Part shown: positions 20,848 to 29,484 of the stretch, piece after piece
Layout of the letters: each line of letters opens with the position of its first letter
Position numbering within the stretch: the stretch's first letter is position 1
Source of the DNA: Actinomycetota bacterium
GTDB taxonomy: Bacteria > Actinomycetota > Thermoleophilia > BMS3ABIN01
Direction of reading: 5' to 3'
Assembly (NCBI GenBank): GCA_016235065.1
Contig: JACRMB010000007.1
Span: 1-64,000, forward strand
Length of the DNA: 64,000 nt
Position numbers and translations under genes: made by a program
Notes under the pieces: generated by a model
What the model saw: the letters and a program-made list of their open reading frames with translations, nothing else
Told to the model about the DNA's origin: nothing
Databases searched by the model: none

Positions 20848-20997
20848 TTGATACTGATTCTGTGGGTGAGCCTGCTCAAGTCACAATCACGGGATGCCGA
20901 TGTGGTTCCACAGAGGGGGGCTTTACCTGTGCATTCGCTGGCATTCCCATGCGCCGGTCTCCTCTCCCTAGCAATCGGGGCAACCAGGGCAGGATCC

Positions 20998-22566
20998 TTG
21001 GCAAAAAACGAGGCCGACAAACCCAAAGCAGGCTCACCGGAAACGGGGGTCTTTGTTGACGGGCGGACATCTTCGGCCTTACGCAAGCCGGAAATCGCCA
21101 TCGCCCTGATGTTATGCGTTCTTGTGATCGCCGAGCTTCTGGCATCCGGCTACAACGAGATCCAGGAAATCCTGTTCCTGGGGTACTTCTTCCCCATCGC
21201 CCTTGGTGCCCGGTACTTTTCCCGCCGGAAGACCCTCGTCAACGCGGCATTGTGCACGATTGTCTATGCCGCCGCGTTTATTCCCAACATGACCATGCTT
21301 CCGGAGAGTGCAGAAGAACTCCTCGTGGAGCTGTCCACACGCGTCGTTCTGTTCATGATCGCCGGGATCGGACTCAGCTACTTCCGGCTCGGCATAGACC
21401 GGGAAAAAGAACGGGCGCTGAAAGTTGAACATGAGCGCGCAGAGCGGCGCAAGCTGATGCTCGAGATCTCAACCACCGTCTCCTCCTCACTCAAGATCGA
21501 CCAGGTTCTCCAGTTGCTTTCGGTGAGGATCGTAGAGGCGGTCGACGCGACGTACTGCCGGATATTGCTGCTGGACCCTGAGGGTCACAGCTTGCGTGTG
21601 GTCGCGGCCCATCCCGTCCGTGAGATGGAGTCTACCATCGGACTGACCGTGCCGCTCACCGAACTCCCCGAGTACAGGAGGGCTATTGAAACACAGACAG
21701 CGGTGATCGTCGGCGGCCGAAGGCACGATGTTGTGGAGCCGATGACGCAGCGGCAGCGGGAACTCATGCTGAGCGCAAAATCACTGTTGCTGTATCCGCT
21801 GGTGGTCAGCGACAGGGCTGTGGGCGTAGTCTGCATCGGTGAACACCGCAGCTGGGAGCGGAGCCCCATGAGTTCGGAGAAGGCCGCGCTTTGCCAGACC
21901 ATCGTGAACCAGGGAGCCGTGGCAGTAGGACATGCACTTAGCCACCAGGCTCTCGAGGAAGCATTCACCGGAACCATCCGTTCACTCGCAGAAGCCATCG
22001 ATGCCAAGGATCCGTCGACCCGAGGCCACTCTGACTGGGTTTCCAAATATGCGCTGATGATCGGCCGCCAGATGGGCCTGGAAAACGGAGATCTGAACGA
22101 GCTTAAATACGCGGGCTATCTCCACGATGTGGGAAAGATCGGGATACCTGACGACATCCTTGGCAAGAGCAGCCAGCTTTCGGCGGATGAATGGAAGCTG
22201 ATGAAGAAACACCCAATAGTCAGCGCGCGCATCCTGGATCCGGTGCCGATCGCGCCGGCCATCAAGGCAGCCATCCGGCATCATCACGAACGCTTTGACG
22301 GAAAGGGCTACCCCTACGGCCTGGCGGGAGGTTCGATCCCGCTGGCCGCCCGGATCATGTCAGTCGCCGATTCCTATGAGGCGATGACGTCCGACCGTCC
22401 ATATCGCAAGGCTTTATCCGATGAGCAGGCGGTCGCAGAGCTGATGCGCTGTTCCGGGACCCAGTTCGACCCCGACATCGTCCACGCTTTCATGAAATCT
22501 CTCGGCAGGTCTATGCCCCTGAACGCTACCGACATGGATGTAGACGCCGAGTCCGCAGCCAGCTGA
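20998..22566 (+). CDS. Membrane GAF-HD-GYP protein, probable c-di-GMP phosphodiesterase
   Basis: About 522 residues from the TTG at 20998 (AGGA upstream); a TTG at 20848 would add 50 atypical residues. Order: four hydrophobic segments in the first 130 residues, a coiled-coil linker (KERALKVEHERAERRKLM), a GAF sensor domain, then an HD-GYP domain with LHDVGKIGIPD and HHHERFDGKGYPYGL, all metal ligands present. HD-GYP enzymes hydrolyse cyclic di-GMP to pGpG or GMP. The GAF ligand is unknown. The gene stands alone, convergent with the GT4-PHP gene. Confidence 0.85.
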   Translation: MAKNEADKPKAGSPETGVFVDGRTSSALRKPEIAIALMLCVLVIAELLASGYNEIQEILFLGYFFPIALGARYFSRRKTLVNAALCTIVYAAAFIPNMTMLPESAEELLVELSTRVVLFMIAGIGLSYFRLGIDREKERALKVEHERAERRKLMLEISTTVSSSLKIDQVLQLLSVRIVEAVDATYCRILLLDPEGHSLRVVAAHPVREMESTIGLTVPLTELPEYRRAIETQTAVIVGGRRHDVVEPMTQRQRELMLSAKSLLLYPLVVSDRAVGVVCIGEHRSWERSPMSSEKAALCQTIVNQGAVAVGHALSHQALEEAFTGTIRSLAEAIDAKDPSTRGHSDWVSKYALMIGRQMGLENGDLNELKYAGYLHDVGKIGIPDDILGKSSQLSADEWKLMKKHPIVSARILDPVPIAPAIKAAIRHHHERFDGKGYPYGLAGGSIPLAARIMSVADSYEAMTSDRPYRKALSDEQAVAELMRCSGTQFDPDIVHAFMKSLGRSMPLNATDMDVDAESAAS

Positions 22567-22606
22567 GATAGTCGCTCCGCGGTTGCGGGCGCGTCAATCA
22601 TCCCGA

Positions 22607-24553
22607 TCAGTCGGCGACCCGGCTTCCCCTCAGCAGCTTCAGCGAATGCAGGTATAACGGACTCTTGCTACTGCGGATGATGTCAGCTTCACGCAGGCTG
22701 GCCAGCAACTCCTCGGGTTTCCCGAACCTTCTCAGCGAAAGCATGGCGGTACCGATACCCTGGACCACGTGGCAGTCGCTGCCAGCGCCGCCCGGAATGT
22801 CATATTTTCGGGCGAGCCGCTTTGCCTTCTCGTTGAATGAGGTAAATGTGATGCGCGGGTTGTAAACCTCGATGACGTCGATGTCCGCGGCATTCCTTGC
22901 CAGGAGTTCATACGTCGGCGTCAGGTGCAGCGGATCGAAAGGATGGGGCACGTAGACGAGCCCGCCCTGTTTCCTGATCTCGGCGATTGTTTCTTCAGCC
23001 GTCAGGCCCCGGGGAATCTCGGCGGTCAGATACAGGCCGATTATCTCGCCCTCTGTCGTTTTGATCTCTTCGCCGACGATCACGTGGAGTTCTTGCGGGG
23101 CCAGGCTTGCGACTTCCAGGGCGCCGGCGATGGTGTTGTGGTCGGTTATGGCGATCGCTTCGAGGCCGGACTCTTCACAGGCGGCCAGCAACTCGAGTGG
23201 GGTCGTCGCGCAGTCGCCGGAATAACTCGTATGCATGTGAAGATCGGCCAGGATCATGTCCTCACCTCGAACCGACTCAATGGCGCTGTGGCGCGGTTTC
23301 ACCCGTCTCCTGCGGCCATGGGCTTTATGGTAGGCCTTTTCCACTCGAGGAGAGATCCGGTCCCATGAAAAGCGCGAAGCCTTTCGCGCGGCTGCCGCTC
23401 CCAGCGAATGCCGCTCACGGCGCTCGTGCAGAAGGTCGACGATGCTCGCTGCCAGGCTGTATGCGTAGGGGTGATCAAGCAGCAGCCCCTCGTTGCCCTC
23501 GCCCACCAGCTCCTTGATCCCTCCCTGGCCCGGAACGATGACGGCCACGCCGCAGGCCATTGCTTCGAGTACTGCACTGGACAGGCTTGAGGCGGCATAG
23601 GGAGCGCAGAGCACCTGGGCCCGGCGGTAGGCATCTGGCAGATCGTGCTGTCGGACGACCCCGCTGAACCGGACCTGCTCTTTCAATCTCCTGGGAACAA
23701 GCAGCCTTTCCCGCCACGCCAGCTCTTCGCCACCGACGACGGCGAGCTCGAAAGGTGGCACATCTTCCGGAAGCAGCCTGACAGCCCGCGCCAGCAGGCC
23801 CAGGCCTTTGCGGGGGTCGCTCCAGGCGGCGAATATGACCAGCGGCCGGGCATCAGTCGCTTCAGGCGATCCTTCAGGTGAAAAACGTACTGTATCAACG
23901 CCACTGCCGATGACCACATATTCTCCCGGAAAGTAGCTGGAAACCATGCGCCGGGTGTTGTTGGAGGTGCATATTCGCCCATCGAGGCGGGAGAAGAACC
24001 GCTCGACAACCGGCCGCATCAGCTGATAGCTCAGAAAGCGTTCACCAGCCGTATGGAACGTGGCTACAGTCGGGCAGTGCGCCAGCCGTAGCGCAGTGAA
24101 GGAGAGACTGGGTGGATATGGCTCATGGATGTGCAGGATGTCAAAACGCTCGCCCTCGAGCACCGAATTGACCTGCTCGGTCACTTCCAGAGGCAGGGCA
24201 AGGTTCGCCAGGGAATCGCTATAGGGAAAGCGGTAGGTGCCGGTTATGCCGACCACCCGGAAAGGCAGATCTGCAGACGCGTCTGCGGCCGGAGCTGAAA
24301 TGCCTTTTGGAGTGAGGGTTTTACCGGTCTGCGCGCCGCGGGCGCCCCGGGCGGTACGCCGGGCGGCCCGGGCCTGGCGCCGGGCGGTACGCGCTTCCAG
24401 ACGGTCTTCAGAGGGGGCAATGACGGTGACGTCATGTCCGGCGGCAGCCAGCGCGGTTGCCAGCCCACCGATATGCCGATTGACTCCCCAGCGGGAAGTC
24501 CAGGCATATGGTGAGACCAGGCCGATCTTTAGCTTGCCCGTCCCCTCGCTCAT
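22607..24553 (-). CDS. GT4 glycosyltransferase fused to a PHP phosphoesterase domain
   Basis: 648 residues. Residues 1-410 are a GT-B glycosyltransferase of family 4 (VSPYAWTSRWGVNRHIGGLA at the start, donor-site region VLEAMACGVAVIVPG), resembling the PI mannosyltransferase PimA. The usual ESFG loop is altered to SSLSS. Residues 53-75 are an Arg/Ala-rich low-complexity insertion. After a basic linker (GRRRRVKPR) comes a PHP domain (433-648) with DLHMHTSYSGDC, ITDHNTI, EE at 495-496, PHPFDP and GSDCH, the metal ligands of PHP phosphoesterases. It is third in the PI-phosphate synthase, ino1, GT-PHP order. I infer a PI mannosyltransferase with an associated phosphatase. Met433 has its own strong ribosome-binding site. 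Confidence 0.8.
   Translation of the reverse strand: MSEGTGKLKIGLVSPYAWTSRWGVNRHIGGLATALAAAGHDVTVIAPSEDRLEARTARRQARAARRTARGARGAQTGKTLTPKGISAPAADASADLPFRVVGITGTYRFPYSDSLANLALPLEVTEQVNSVLEGERFDILHIHEPYPPSLSFTALRLAHCPTVATFHTAGERFLSYQLMRPVVERFFSRLDGRICTSNNTRRMVSSYFPGEYVVIGSGVDTVRFSPEGSPEATDARPLVIFAAWSDPRKGLGLLARAVRLLPEDVPPFELAVVGGEELAWRERLLVPRRLKEQVRFSGVVRQHDLPDAYRRAQVLCAPYAASSLSSAVLEAMACGVAVIVPGQGGIKELVGEGNEGLLLDHPYAYSLAASIVDLLHERRERHSLGAAAARKASRFSWDRISPRVEKAYHKAHGRRRRVKPRHSAIESVRGEDMILADLHMHTSYSGDCATTPLELLAACEESGLEAIAITDHNTIAGALEVASLAPQELHVIVGEEIKTTEGEIIGLYLTAEIPRGLTAEETIAEIRKQGGLVYVPHPFDPLHLTPTYELLARNAADIDVIEVYNPRITFTSFNEKAKRLARKYDIPGGAGSDCHVVQGIGTAMLSLRRFGKPEELLASLREADIIRSSKSPLYLHSLKLLRGSRVAD
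23257..23268 (-). promoter_or_regulatory. Internal ribosome-binding site before the PHP domain
   Basis: Within the fused gene, GAGGTGAG (23268-23261) precedes an in-frame ATG at 23257 with 6 bases between GAGGT and the ATG. The ATG is the first residue of the PHP domain (MILADLHMHTS). A separate PHP protein of 216 residues could therefore also be made. Confidence 0.45.
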
Positions 24554-24609
24554 GGGTACAGGTTAATGGAAAGATGGCGAAAGAAAAAGGGGAGCCGGAG
24601 CCCGCCTAC

Positions 24610-25881
24610 CTACTTTTTCTTTGCCGTCTTCCTGGGGGCAGCTTTTTTCACGGCCGGCTTTCTTGTCCCGGCAGCTTTTTTCACGGACGGCTTCTTTTTT
24701 GCTGCTGCCTTTGTGGTGGCTGCCTTTTTTCTTGCAGGTGCTTTCTTCTTCGCGGCAGCCTTCTTTCCAGGAGCGGCTGCGGAAAGGGAACCCGTGACTG
24801 CGGCGTCAGAGGTTCCGGCGATAAAGGCCTCGGTCATATTCCGGCAGATGTCGTCAGGATGCTGGATCGGGGGCGATTTCATGAAGTATGATGACGGCCC
24901 CTCCAGCGTGCCGGCGATGCCCCGGTCCAGGGCGAGCTTGGCGCAACGGACCGCATCGATCACGATCCCGGCGGAGTTTGGCGAATCCACGACCTCGAGC
25001 TTCAGCTCGATATTCAGAGGAACATCGCCGAATGAGCGGCCCTCAAGCCTGATGTAAGCCCATTTGCGGTCTTCGAGCCAGGCGACGTGGTCGCTGGGCC
25101 CGATGTGCACGTTGTCCGCGCCGATATCGTAGTCGATCAACGAGGTCACGGCGTTGGTTTTCGAGATCTTCTTGCTCTCGAGGCGCTCGCGCTCGAGCAT
25201 GTTCATGAAGTCGGAGTTGCCGCCTACGTTGAGCTGGCTGGTACGTTCCAGCCTGACTCCCCGGTCAAGCATGAGACTGGCAAGGGTGCGGTGTACTATG
25301 GTGGCGCCGACCTGGGACTTGATGTCATCGCCGATAATCGGCAGTCCCTTCTCCTTGAAGCGGGCCTGCCAGTAGGCTTCACGGCCGATGAAGACAGGGA
25401 TGCAGTTGACCATGGCGCAGCCGGCGGCGAGGATCTGCTCCGTGTACCACTTGGTGGCCTCTTCACTGCCCACCGGCAGATAGCTGACGACGACATCGGC
25501 TTTGGTCTTCTTGAGGATACCGACGATGTCCTCGGTGGAGCCTGGAGCCTTCTTGATGATCTTCGCCATGTATTTGCCGATGCCGTCGTGGGTCATTCCC
25601 CGGGCGACCCTGACGCCGGTCTTCGGCACGTTGCAGAACTTGACGGTGTTATTAGGCTTGGCGTAGATCGCCTCGGAAAGATCTTTGCCGACCTTGTTGG
25701 CATCGATGTCGATGGCGGCAACGAACTCGATATCACTGATGTGATAGCCACCCAGGTTCACATGCATGAGGCCGGGCACCTGCTCGCTGACCTTTGCTTT
25801 TTTGTAATATTCCACACCCTGTACGAACGACGAGGCGCAGTTTCCCACACCGATGATGGCGACTCTCACAGTATTGCTCAA
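24610..25881 (-). CDS. ino1: Inositol-1-phosphate synthase with histone-H1-like tail
   Basis: About 423 residues from the TTG at 25881, chosen because GGAGGT lies 9 bases upstream; an ATG at 25914 precedes that site. The enzyme converts glucose-6-phosphate to inositol-phosphate using NAD: Rossmann motif [11 protein letters not shown], then [34 protein letters not shown] and the catalytic region [11 protein letters not shown] match the short actinobacterial/archaeal type. After the normal end, about 56 extra residues are almost only Ala, Lys, Pro and Thr with some 20 Lys ([16 protein letters not shown] and similar), like bacterial H1/HU-type DNA-binding tails. Product feeds PI-phosphate synthase encoded just upstream (61 bases). 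Confidence 0.93.
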   Translation of the reverse strand: MSNTVRVAIIGVGNCASSFVQGVEYYKKAKVSEQVPGLMHVNLGGYHISDIEFVAAIDIDANKVGKDLSEAIYAKPNNTVKFCNVPKTGVRVARGMTHDGIGKYMAKIIKKAPGSTEDIVGILKKTKADVVVSYLPVGSEEATKWYTEQILAAGCAMVNCIPVFIGREAYWQARFKEKGLPIIGDDIKSQVGATIVHRTLASLMLDRGVRLERTSQLNVGGNSDFMNMLERERLESKKISKTNAVTSLIDYDIGADNVHIGPSDHVAWLEDRKWAYIRLEGRSFGDVPLNIELKLEVVDSPNSAGIVIDAVRCAKLALDRGIAGTLEGPSSYFMKSPPIQHPDDICRNMTEAFIAGTSDAAVTGSLSAAAPGKKAAAKKKAPARKKAATTKAAAKKKPSVKKAAGTRKPAVKKAAPRKTAKKK

Positions 25882-25942
25882 GGCGTTGTTACCTCCAGGT
25901 AGACTATTGATCATTCTGGGCGCGGCGAAGCGGGCCGCGCCT

Positions 25943-26575
25943 TCAGCGCTTGTCCTTTTCCTCCAGGGAGGAAGCTTCTTCGAACTGACGCCTGACGTGC
26001 AGGATACGCTGTAGCACGGTATATGCCGTCAGCACCGCTAGAATATACATCAACACGGCCAGCACGCCAAACTTCTGCAGCAGAAGCCCGACGCCAAGCA
26101 GAGCCAGCCGCTCCGGCCTGGTCATCAGCCCGACCTTGCAATCCAGGCCCAGGGCCTCGGCCCGGGCGCGCGTGTAACTCACGAGGAACGACCCGATCAT
26201 GGTAACGAAGGCGGCGCCTACCATCCAGAGGTTGCCGTCGCGGGCGTATGCCAGGGCAATGGCTGTCAGTATCGCGCCTTCGCCGACGCGGTCAAAGGTC
26301 GAGTCGAGAAAGGCTCCCATGGGGGAGACCTTCTCGGACAGCCGCGCGAGGGCACCGTCGAGCATGTCGCAGATACTTCCCGCAGTAAAGACCAGAGCCG
26401 CGCTGACATAGTGGCCGTACCAGATCAGCACCGCGGCGCCCAGAGTCAGGGCAAGGCCGGTGACGGTGAGCAGATTGGGTGTGATGCGGGTCCGCCCGAT
26501 GGCGGCGGTGAGAGGCTTGAAGAGCCGTCTGGCCTCGGTGCTGTAGAAGTACCTCAGCTTTTCCATGTAGAGCAT
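25943..26575 (-). CDS. Phosphatidylinositol-phosphate synthase (CDP-alcohol phosphatidyltransferase)
   Basis: 210 residues with about six membrane segments. The CDP-alcohol motif D-x2-DG-x2-AR-x8-G-x3-D-x3-D is complete: Asp70, Asp73, Gly74, Ala77, Arg78, Gly87, Asp91 and Asp95. In Actinomycetota such enzymes join CDP-diacylglycerol and inositol-phosphate to give PI-phosphate. The neighbouring ino1 makes this substrate choice likely; phosphatidylglycerol-phosphate synthase is the alternative. The ATG at 26575 has AGGGG 8 bases upstream; further in-frame starts would add a charged, non-homologous 67 residues. It leads the three-gene PI cluster. Confidence 0.85.
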   Translation of the reverse strand: MLYMEKLRYFYSTEARRLFKPLTAAIGRTRITPNLLTVTGLALTLGAAVLIWYGHYVSAALVFTAGSICDMLDGALARLSEKVSPMGAFLDSTFDRVGEGAILTAIALAYARDGNLWMVGAAFVTMIGSFLVSYTRARAEALGLDCKVGLMTRPERLALLGVGLLLQKFGVLAVLMYILAVLTAYTVLQRILHVRRQFEEASSLEEKDKR

Positions 26576-26765
26576 GCAAGAAACCCCTGTTACCGGCCAG
26601 ATGTGGCCGCTTCCGGGAGATTCTAACAGAAAGCGAAGGCCGTGTGCCACCCGCCGGCGGAACCCACAGGAACCCACATGCGACCCGCCAGCGCTGGTAG
26701 CAGCTTGTCGCAGTCGCATCGTACAGCCTGCCCGGTATAAAGGATTTTCGCCTGCGGATACAGAA

Positions 26766-27455
26766 ATGGCAATCATGATAGGTTGGCAGGAAGAAGTACT
26801 CAGGATCGCACTCGGAGCGCTTTTAGGCGGCCTGGTGGGGCTTGACCGCGAGATACGCGGTCAGGCTGCCGGCTTGCGCACCCATACCCTCGTGGCTATG
26901 GGAGCCACACTCTTCACGCTTCTTTCCCTATATGGCTTTGCCGGCTTCAAGGTCGAGGGAACGGAAACCGTAGCTCTCGATCCCTCCAGGGTGGCGTCCC
27001 AGGTTGTCGTCGGGATCGGATTCCTGGGCGCGGGAGCAATAATGCGCCATGGCACCAGCGTGAAAGGCCTGACGACTGCGGCCAGTCTTTGGGTCGTGGC
27101 GGCGCTGGGGATGTCGGTCGGCGTCGGTTACTATCTGGGCGCAGTTACCGTCGCAGTGCTCCTTCTCATAATCCTCAGAGGATTGCGGCCGGCTGAAGAC
27201 CACCTGGTCAGCTGGGTCAGGCCGGACGAAGCCACGCTGACCATCCGCATGGAAAGCAACAAGACCAACAGTCATAACATCCTCGGGCTTCTGGAAGAGA
27301 AGAAGATCCGGGTCCGCGAAGTGAATATCGACAGCACGCCGGAAGCGACTGTGCTACGACTGATCGTGAAGTTGCCGGGGAGGATGAAAGCCGAGCAGGT
27401 AGTCGAAGAGCTGAGCGGGGCAAGCGGGGTCACAGGCGCACACTGGAAGCGCTGA
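26766..27455 (+). CDS. MgtC/SapB-family membrane protein
   Basis: 229 residues. Four to five hydrophobic segments with the conserved family motifs ALLGGLVGLDREIRGQAAG and VGIGFLGAGAI, then a cytoplasmic ACT-like domain (TLTIRMESNKTNSHNILGLL). MgtC in Salmonella and Mycobacterium supports survival in low Mg2+ and affects ATP synthase; other members' roles are unclear. A TATAAA at 26736-26741 may be its -10. The gene is divergent from the PI cluster and stands alone. Confidence 0.88.
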   Translation: MAIMIGWQEEVLRIALGALLGGLVGLDREIRGQAAGLRTHTLVAMGATLFTLLSLYGFAGFKVEGTETVALDPSRVASQVVVGIGFLGAGAIMRHGTSVKGLTTAASLWVVAALGMSVGVGYYLGAVTVAVLLLIILRGLRPAEDHLVSWVRPDEATLTIRMESNKTNSHNILGLLEEKKIRVREVNIDSTPEATVLRLIVKLPGRMKAEQVVEELSGASGVTGAHWKR

Positions 27456-27525
27456 CCGGGCTGCGGGATCACGCTTTCCGGAAGTTTGACCGGGCTACGG
27501 CCAGCTGGGACCGCACGGCGATCGT

Positions 27526-29412
27526 CTAAGGCTTGCCCACGTATATGATCACGGTCGAGCCTTCCTCGACCTTGGTACCGGATGCCGGATCCTGATCGTA
27601 AACGAAACCATGGGTAGTCGGATCCGGGTTGGAAAGCTCTGAGACGAACGGCACCAGGCCTTTCGCCAGAATGGCGCTCTCCGCGTCGCTCTTGGACATC
27701 GTCACTACCGAAGGCACGGTGACCATGACCGGTTGCGGTCCCAGGCTGACGATCACATTCACCGACGATCCCTCTGTCGCCTTCTGGCCCGAGCCGGGAC
27801 TTTGGCTGATCACCTTACCAGCTCCAACTGTTTCGGAATACTGCTCGGTCGTAGTCCCCAGGACCAGCCCTTCCTGAGAAAGGCGCGCGGCTGCCTGGTC
27901 GATAGTCAGATTCTTGACGTCGGGGACGTTTACTTCCTTCGGCGGCTGGACTCCCTTGCTGACCACATATTTGACCGACGAGCCTTTCTGCACCTGGGTG
28001 CCCGCCGGCGGATCCTGACTGACGATGCTGCCTTCCGCGACTGTCTCCGAGAAGACGTCTGGCTGGCGGTCGGGATTGAGGCCAGCCTCGCGCAGTTTCG
28101 ATTCCCCAAATGCCGCAGTCTGGCCCGTGATGTCCGGTACCGCTACCTTGCTGCTGCCGCGGCTGATCACCAGCCTCACAGTGCCGTTCTCCCTGAGCTT
28201 GGTCCCTTTCTCGGGATTCTGTCTTATCACCCGTCCCGCTGGCACTGTCTCACTGTATTCCTCGGCGTCCAGTTCGGGCTTCAGCTTGAGGGCGCGGATA
28301 GCGTCCTCTGCCTGCGCGCGCTCGAGGCCCACGACATCGGGCACTTCGATCGTCCCCTGGGTCTGGGCAAAGGCGAGGAAGTAGACTCCGGCGGCGATTG
28401 CCAGCAGCGCAACGACCGCGATAATCCCATAAATGATCTTTTTCCGACGGGCGGCCTTATTCTTCTGTCCTGTGTTCGCGGCAGACGCGCGAGTCACCGT
28501 GGTCGCACCCATATCATCCGTAGCCGCCGCGACCGCGCCCGCGGAAAGGACGCTGGTCATCGCAGTATCATCAGCAGGCAGGGGCGCGACTACCGGCAGG
28601 TCCTGGCGGCATCTCTCAAGGTCGGCCAGGAATTCTTCGGCTCCGGGATAGCGGTCGCGCGGGTCCTTGGCCAGGGCCCGCATAACCACCGCGTTGAGGT
28701 TGTCGGGAATCTCCGGGACCAGGGCCTGCGGCGGAACCGGCTCGTCGCTCAGATGCTTGAGAGCGATTGCCACCGGATTCTCACCTTCGAACGGCACCCG
28801 CCCCGTGAGCATCTCGTAAAGGACGATACCCAGCGAGTACAGGTCGGAGCTCTGCTCGACAGCCTTGCCCTTAGCCTGCTCAGGCGAAAGGTACTGAGCA
28901 GTGCCGATGATGGAGCCGGTCTCAGTCACGGAGGGAGAGCTTCCTGCCCGGGCGATTCCGAAATCGGTGACCTTGAGCTGGCCGCGGTCATTGATCACTA
29001 TGTTATGCGGCTTGATGTCCCTGTGGATGACGTTGTTCTCGTGGGCGAACTGCAGCGCCCTGAGCATCTGCTCGGCGTAATCGATGGCGCGAGCCGGCTC
29101 CAGGGGGCCTTCCTCGTTGATGACATCCTTGAGGCTGCGGCCTTCCAGATATTCCATGGCGATGTAATAACTGTCCTCGGCCTCGCCACGGTCATAGATG
29201 CTGACGATGTGGGGATGGTTGAGGGCGGCTGCCGATTGCGCTTCGCGCCGGAACCTGGCGACGAACTCTTCATCCCGGGCATAACGCTTGTAAAGAACCT
29301 TGATGGCGACCTGGCGGCCCAGCTGGGTGTCGCGGGCCAGGTAGACGTCGGCCATCCCACCGCTTCCAAGCCGGCGGATGATCTCGTATCTGTTGTCTAA
29401 AAGCTCAGTCAT
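27526..29412 (-). CDS. pknB: Ser/Thr protein kinase PknB with four PASTA domains
   Basis: 628 residues. Cytoplasmic kinase: glycine loop GSGGMADVYLA (16-26), ATP-binding Lys38, catalytic HRDIKPHN, DFG, and SPEQAKG. A juxtamembrane linker ends in a basic patch, one membrane helix lies near 328-350, and four extracellular PASTA repeats follow (each beginning VPDVVGL, VPDITGQ, VPDVKNL, VPSVVTM). PknB senses peptidoglycan fragments or lipid II and phosphorylates division and cell-wall proteins, including FHA proteins; PstP reverses this. It is last in the fhaA-fhaB-pstP-rodA-pbpA-pknB series, 72 bases after pbpA. Confidence 0.96.
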   Translation of the reverse strand: MTELLDNRYEIIRRLGSGGMADVYLARDTQLGRQVAIKVLYKRYARDEEFVARFRREAQSAAALNHPHIVSIYDRGEAEDSYYIAMEYLEGRSLKDVINEEGPLEPARAIDYAEQMLRALQFAHENNVIHRDIKPHNIVINDRGQLKVTDFGIARAGSSPSVTETGSIIGTAQYLSPEQAKGKAVEQSSDLYSLGIVLYEMLTGRVPFEGENPVAIALKHLSDEPVPPQALVPEIPDNLNAVVMRALAKDPRDRYPGAEEFLADLERCRQDLPVVAPLPADDTAMTSVLSAGAVAAATDDMGATTVTRASAANTGQKNKAARRKKIIYGIIAVVALLAIAAGVYFLAFAQTQGTIEVPDVVGLERAQAEDAIRALKLKPELDAEEYSETVPAGRVIRQNPEKGTKLRENGTVRLVISRGSSKVAVPDITGQTAAFGESKLREAGLNPDRQPDVFSETVAEGSIVSQDPPAGTQVQKGSSVKYVVSKGVQPPKEVNVPDVKNLTIDQAAARLSQEGLVLGTTTEQYSETVGAGKVISQSPGSGQKATEGSSVNVIVSLGPQPVMVTVPSVVTMSKSDAESAILAKGLVPFVSELSNPDPTTHGFVYDQDPASGTKVEEGSTVIIYVGKP

Positions 29413-29484
29413 ATCTAGTAATTTTCCAGCAAGCCGGTCTTTCCCCTGCCGCTGTAAGCGCTGCAGGCAGGCGGCCCGGCGACA

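Noticed and set aside
27733-29400. A 555-codon open frame antisense to pknB
   Set aside because: It mirrors the kinase and PASTA codons in GC-rich DNA, has no recognisable domain or ribosome-binding site, and pknB is unmistakable.
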